DNA of 5,107 nucleotides from Flavobacterium sp. GTDB taxonomy: Bacteria; Bacteroidota; Bacteroidia; Flavobacteriales; Flavobacteriaceae. Where the stretch lies: contig JASLDM010000092.1 of assembly GCA_030151565.1 (NCBI GenBank), forward strand, positions 1 through 5,107. The letters run 5' to 3'. Position numbers and translations under genes: made by a program. The notes beneath the pieces were generated by a model, which was not told where the DNA came from, searched no databases, and saw nothing but the letters and a program-made list of their open reading frames with translations. Below, piece after piece: positions 5,014-5,107 of this stretch. How positions within the stretch are numbered: position 1 is the first letter of the stretch; each line of letters opens with the position of its first letter.

Positions 5014-5107
5014 TTAGCTTTTTGGATTTGCATAAAATCAACAAGCCTTTTGAAGCTGATTTTTTAAAGAAAACACAAGCTATTTTTGATAAAGGTTGGT
5101 ATGTGTT
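5010..5107 (+). CDS. DegT/DnrJ/EryC1/StrS-family aminotransferase, N-terminal part only
   Basis: The gene runs off the right edge, leaving 32 complete codons. The visible residues MISFLDLHKINKPFEADFLKKTQAIFDKGWYV match the N-terminus of PLP-dependent sugar aminotransferases. In that family an FLDL opening is followed by a helix and then a (D/S)xGWY(I/V) segment leading into the PLP fold. These enzymes convert nucleotide-linked keto sugars to amino sugars, for example dTDP-3-amino-3,6-dideoxyhexoses (FdtB type). The start at 5010 forms an ATGA overlap with the preceding stop. An in-frame ATG at 5004, two codons earlier, is the alternative. The overlap implies translational coupling. The PLP lysine and substrate-defining residues lie outside the window, so the sugar cannot be named. 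Confidence 0.8.
   Translation, partial: MISFLDLHKINKPFEADFLKKTQAIFDKGWYV

Overview
The window looks like a chromosomal segment from a member of the Bacteroidota, most likely the Flavobacteriia. Three things point there. The proteins have a flavobacterial character (IF-3 with an N-terminal arm reading NRGYRPR, an AT-rich lysine-rich coding style). Gene starts have no obvious Shine-Dalgarno sequences. The thrS promoter matches the Bacteroidota consensus TTG-N19-21-TAnnTTTG. Species cannot be assigned from this sequence alone.

Left part (1-3411, minus strand): the widely conserved translation operon thrS - infC - rpmI - rplT, read from right to left. It starts at a strong promoter just upstream of thrS (3381-3411). 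It runs through threonyl-tRNA synthetase (1413-3359), initiation factor IF-3 (808-1374), ribosomal protein L35 (546-743) and L20 (100-444). It ends at a clear intrinsic terminator (32-62). The gene gaps hold small hairpins that may act in post-transcriptional control. infC has no ATG, GTG or TTG codon that would include its conserved N-terminus, so it must start at AUU or AUA. That kind of start underlies IF-3 autoregulation in enteric bacteria. Bases 1-31 hold nothing I can identify.

Middle (3412-4035): about 620 bases without a convincing protein gene, between the divergent thrS and the rightward genes. It holds a 10-bp palindrome and a nested hairpin. It also holds a locally GC-richer island (about 3720-3880) with several mutually compatible inverted repeats followed by a U-rich tract. 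This is the least explained part of the window. It could be an unannotated structured RNA, a small mobile-element remnant, or decayed coding sequence.

Right part (4036-5107, plus strand): a FemAB/GNAT-type acyltransferase (4036-5013) whose stop overlaps the start of a DegT/DnrJ/EryC1/StrS-family sugar aminotransferase that runs off the window end. The overlap suggests a translationally coupled pair. An amino-sugar transaminase next to an acyltransferase suggests synthesis of an N-acylated amino sugar for surface polysaccharide, but the substrate cannot be read from this sequence.
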